The notes under the pieces are model-generated. The model made no database searches, was not told the DNA's origin, and worked only from the letters and a program-made list of their open reading frames with translations. A DNA stretch of 64,000 nt from Hymenobacter psoromatis (GTDB lineage: Bacteria; Bacteroidota; Bacteroidia; Cytophagales; Hymenobacteraceae), in contig NZ_JAIFAG010000001.1 in assembly GCF_020012125.1 (NCBI RefSeq), positions 3,844,001-3,908,000 of the forward strand, read 5' to 3'. The stretch's first letter is position 1, and the number at the start of each line of letters is the position of its first letter. Below are positions 62,145-64,000 of the stretch, one piece after another. The translations under genes and the position numbers were made by a program.

Positions 62145-63161
62145 CTATTCGCAGCGGATGTAGGGTCGTAATTTAACGAAGTCGGCTTCCTTCAAAATCT
62201 TGATTTGCCGCAGGTCGTCGGGCGTTTTGAAGGGTCCGTGCTGCTGGCGAAACGCCACGATGAGCCGCGCCAGCGGCTTGCCTACCAAGGGCTGCGGCCA
62301 CAGCTCATCAAACGTGGCGGAGTTGACGAGCACCGGCCGGGGCGCAAAACCGGGTGCCACGAACGTGTATTTGCGCAGGCTGTCCACGAGGTCGGGCGCG
62401 TCGCGCAGCATAAAAAAATCGGCCAATTGGCCTTCGCCCACGTAGCCACCTAGCTGGGCGCGGTATTTCACCAGCCCTTTAGCCCGGCCCCGGCCGATGC
62501 CCTTTATCTGCATCAGCTGGGTGGTATCGGCCAGGTTGAGGTCGAAGGGCTGCACGTGGGCCGGCTTACGGGCTACTTTCTCAAAGTCCCTACCCCCCTC
62601 GCCGGCCCCGAAGCGGCCGCCCGCCGCGTAGCCCGCGCCGCCGCGCGCCGGCAGCGCCTCGGGCAGCTGCATGAACGGCGCGAGCCGCTGGTACACCGAG
62701 TCGGGCAGGCCGTAGATGCGCTGCACCTGGCTTTTGGCCCGGAAACCACCCGCCTTTTGCCCGTAGTTGACAATGCGGCCGGCCACGAAGTGCGGCACGC
62801 CGCGCGCCTCCCAGCCTACGGCCGTGAGGGCGTTGGGGTCGAACGGGGCTAGGTGCACCTGCGGCACGGCGGGGTAGCGGCTGCCGCCGCTGGGGCCGCC
62901 GCGGCGGTTGGGGTAGCGCGCGGCGTAGGCGCGGGCGCTGGCCGCGCGCCCCGAGTCGAGGCGGGCCACCAGGTCCAGGCTCCAGGCATCGAGCTGGCGC
63001 TGGTCGGCGGCGGGCAGGTAGGCGGGGTCGGTGGGGCGCAGCAGGGGGGGTAGGACGGCGGCCGCTAACGCCACTAGCAGGAGTAGTACAAAGCCCCGCG
63101 TTTCAGCCCTCGAAAACCCGAAATAACGCCGCAGCCAGCGCCAAAAAGGGGAGCGTTTAAT
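62145..63161 (-). CDS. ComEA-like helix-hairpin-helix protein (probable ATT start)
   Basis: About 338 aa. An N-terminal TM helix precedes HhH units: DPNALTAVGWEARGV, DLNLADTTQLMQIKGIGRGR and NSATFDELWPQPLVGKPLAR. The conventional start would be GTG at 63074, but upstream in frame the sequence reads KRSPFWRWLRRYFGF and SRAETRGFVLLLL, the usual start of Bacteroidota HhH membrane proteins. No ATG, GTG or TTG occurs in frame before an upstream TAG. ATT at 63159-63161 is the best start candidate and is rarely used. An alternative is that the true start was changed by mutation. Role: DNA binding at the membrane, perhaps in DNA uptake (inference). Confidence 0.8.
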   Translation of the reverse strand: MKRSPFWRWLRRYFGFSRAETRGFVLLLLVALAAAVLPPLLRPTDPAYLPAADQRQLDAWSLDLVARLDSGRAASARAYAARYPNRRGGPSGGSRYPAVPQVHLAPFDPNALTAVGWEARGVPHFVAGRIVNYGQKAGGFRAKSQVQRIYGLPDSVYQRLAPFMQLPEALPARGGAGYAAGGRFGAGEGGRDFEKVARKPAHVQPFDLNLADTTQLMQIKGIGRGRAKGLVKYRAQLGGYVGEGQLADFFMLRDAPDLVDSLRKYTFVAPGFAPRPVLVNSATFDELWPQPLVGKPLARLIVAFRQQHGPFKTPDDLRQIKILKEADFVKLRPYIRCE

Positions 63162-63240
63162 GGTGAGCGGAAAATGAAGTAGAAAGAAGTAGCCGCAATA
63201 CTACTCCAGTCTTTACTAATTTTCTTGTTTTAATTTTTAC

Positions 63241-64000
63241 TTACCGCAACGCGCTGGCCGGCTGGTAAAGCTTGGCGAGCTGGTCGGCGGCGTAGTCTAC
63301 CTCGTCGGCCGTGGTGAGACGGCTCAAGGAAAGGCGCACGGTGGGCCGGTCGGGGTCGGCCCCGAGGGCCTCCAACACGTGCGAGCCGAGCTGCGCGCCG
63401 CTGGTGCAGGCTGAGCCACCCGAAGCCGCTACCTTATTGATATCCAGGCTAAAAAGCAACATCTCGCTGATGCTGGAGGGGGGTAGACTCACGCTGAGCA
63501 CGGTGTAGAGGCTCTGGTCGGCCTCAGCCGAGAGGCCATTGAAGCGCACGTCGTCGATGCTAGCCATGAGGCGGCCAATGAGGCGGTCCTTGAGGCCCTG
63601 CACGTGCTGGCGATGAGCGGCCATATCATGGTAGGCGATTTCCAGCGCTTTGGCCAGGCCCACGATGCCGTACACGTTCTCGGTGCCCGAGCGCACACCG
63701 CGTTCCTGCGCGCCGCCGTGCAGGAGCGAATCCACTGCTACGCCGCCGCGTCGGTACAAAAACCCTACCCCCTTGGGCCCGTGAAACTTATGCGCCGAGC
63801 CCACCAGAAAGTGGTTTTGCAGTTGCTGCACGTCGTGGGGGTAGTGGCCCATCGTCTGCACCGTATCGGTGTGAAAAACGGCATCGTACCGGGCGCAGAT
63901 TTCGCCGATAGTCTTGATATCGTTGAGGTTACCCAGTTCGTTGTTGCCGTGCATCAAGCTCACGAACGTGCGCGGCTGCGTGGCCAACAGGTCTTCCAGG
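63241..64000 (-). CDS. Cysteine desulfurase (NifS/IscS family), 5' end outside the window
   Basis: Partial; the first ~130 codons lie beyond base 64000. The visible C-terminal ~250 residues include SLMHGNNELGNLNDI, FHTDTVQTMGH, PLP-Lys in SAHKFHGPKGVGF, RSGTENVYGIVGLAKAL and the catalytic loop SGGSACTSGAQ. Provides sulfur for Fe-S cluster and possibly Mo-cofactor synthesis. It probably starts a separate operon off the window. ComEA-like gene lies 79 nt downstream on the same strand. Confidence 0.93.
   Translation of the reverse strand, partial: LEDLLATQPRTFVSLMHGNNELGNLNDIKTIGEICARYDAVFHTDTVQTMGHYPHDVQQLQNHFLVGSAHKFHGPKGVGFLYRRGGVAVDSLLHGGAQERGVRSGTENVYGIVGLAKALEIAYHDMAAHRQHVQGLKDRLIGRLMASIDDVRFNGLSAEADQSLYTVLSVSLPPSSISEMLLFSLDINKVAASGGSACTSGAQLGSHVLEALGADPDRPTVRLSLSRLTTADEVDYAADQLAKLYQPASALR

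Noticed and set aside
1..64000. tRNA, rRNA, prophage or intact insertion sequence
   Set aside because: None recognised by eye in either strand; no transposase, integrase or tRNA-like TPsiC sequence was found. A dedicated search was not possible.

Overview
The window looks like chromosomal DNA of a high-GC member of the Bacteroidota, most like Hymenobacter or a relative (Cytophagales). The reasons are: two very large secreted proteins with type IX secretion (T9SS) C-terminal sorting domains; TAnnTTTG-type promoter elements and few Shine-Dalgarno sequences; a TonB-dependent receptor; a sphingomyelin-synthase-like PAP2 protein; and high GC coding DNA interrupted by AT-rich intergenic stretches. 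The assignment is from gene content and style only, with no marker gene search. No rRNA, tRNA, CRISPR array or intact transposase was seen.

Layout. 0.3-5.9 kb: secreted GH2 glycosidase, alpha/beta hydrolase, DUF3298-type lipoprotein, DUF4202 protein. 5.9-19 kb: an assimilatory nitrate cluster with siroheme methyltransferase (opposite strand), nirB, nirD, a NarK/NRT2 transporter, an unusual nitrate reductase fused to a FAD/BFD reductase, a sulfite/nitrite-reductase-like protein fused to rubredoxin, a siroheme-synthesis dehydrogenase and a disulfide-type flavoprotein. 19-23.4 kb: glycosyltransferase, unknown exported protein, HMG-CoA reductase, phytanoyl-CoA dioxygenase. 23.35-26.2 kb: a decay zone with three broken genes (SDR, purU-like, trehalose-6-phosphate-synthase-like), a short tandem repeat and one intact TetR regulator. 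26.3-34.2 kb: MATE exporter, PAP2_C lipid enzyme, M20 amidohydrolase, outer-membrane protein, CBM20-GH77 glucanotransferase, small exported protein. 34.2-35.2 kb: 1 kb of AT-rich noncoding DNA. 35.2-50.2 kb: two giant T9SS surface proteins (3119 and about 1772 aa). 50.3-57.9 kb: molybdenum cofactor genes moaC, moaE, moaD, moaA, moeB, then a TonB receptor, a sulfite-oxidase-fold protein without cysteine, and a ModE-type regulator with a candidate operator. 58-64 kb: thioredoxin-reductase-like protein, small unknown protein, MFS exporter, PepSY membrane protein, ComEA-like protein and a partial cysteine desulfurase.

How they fit: the nitrate cluster needs Mo cofactor (moa/moeB cluster), siroheme (two genes) and Fe-S clusters (cysteine desulfurase at the edge). 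A ModE-like protein probably controls the adjacent secreted protein and TonB receptor, suggesting outer-membrane uptake of molybdate or a related oxyanion (inference).

Two genome-style features cut across the whole window. An iterated octamer CTACCCCC/GGGGGTAG occurs inside nearly every gene, and several families of long inverted repeats sit exactly at or over the stop codons of neighbouring genes.
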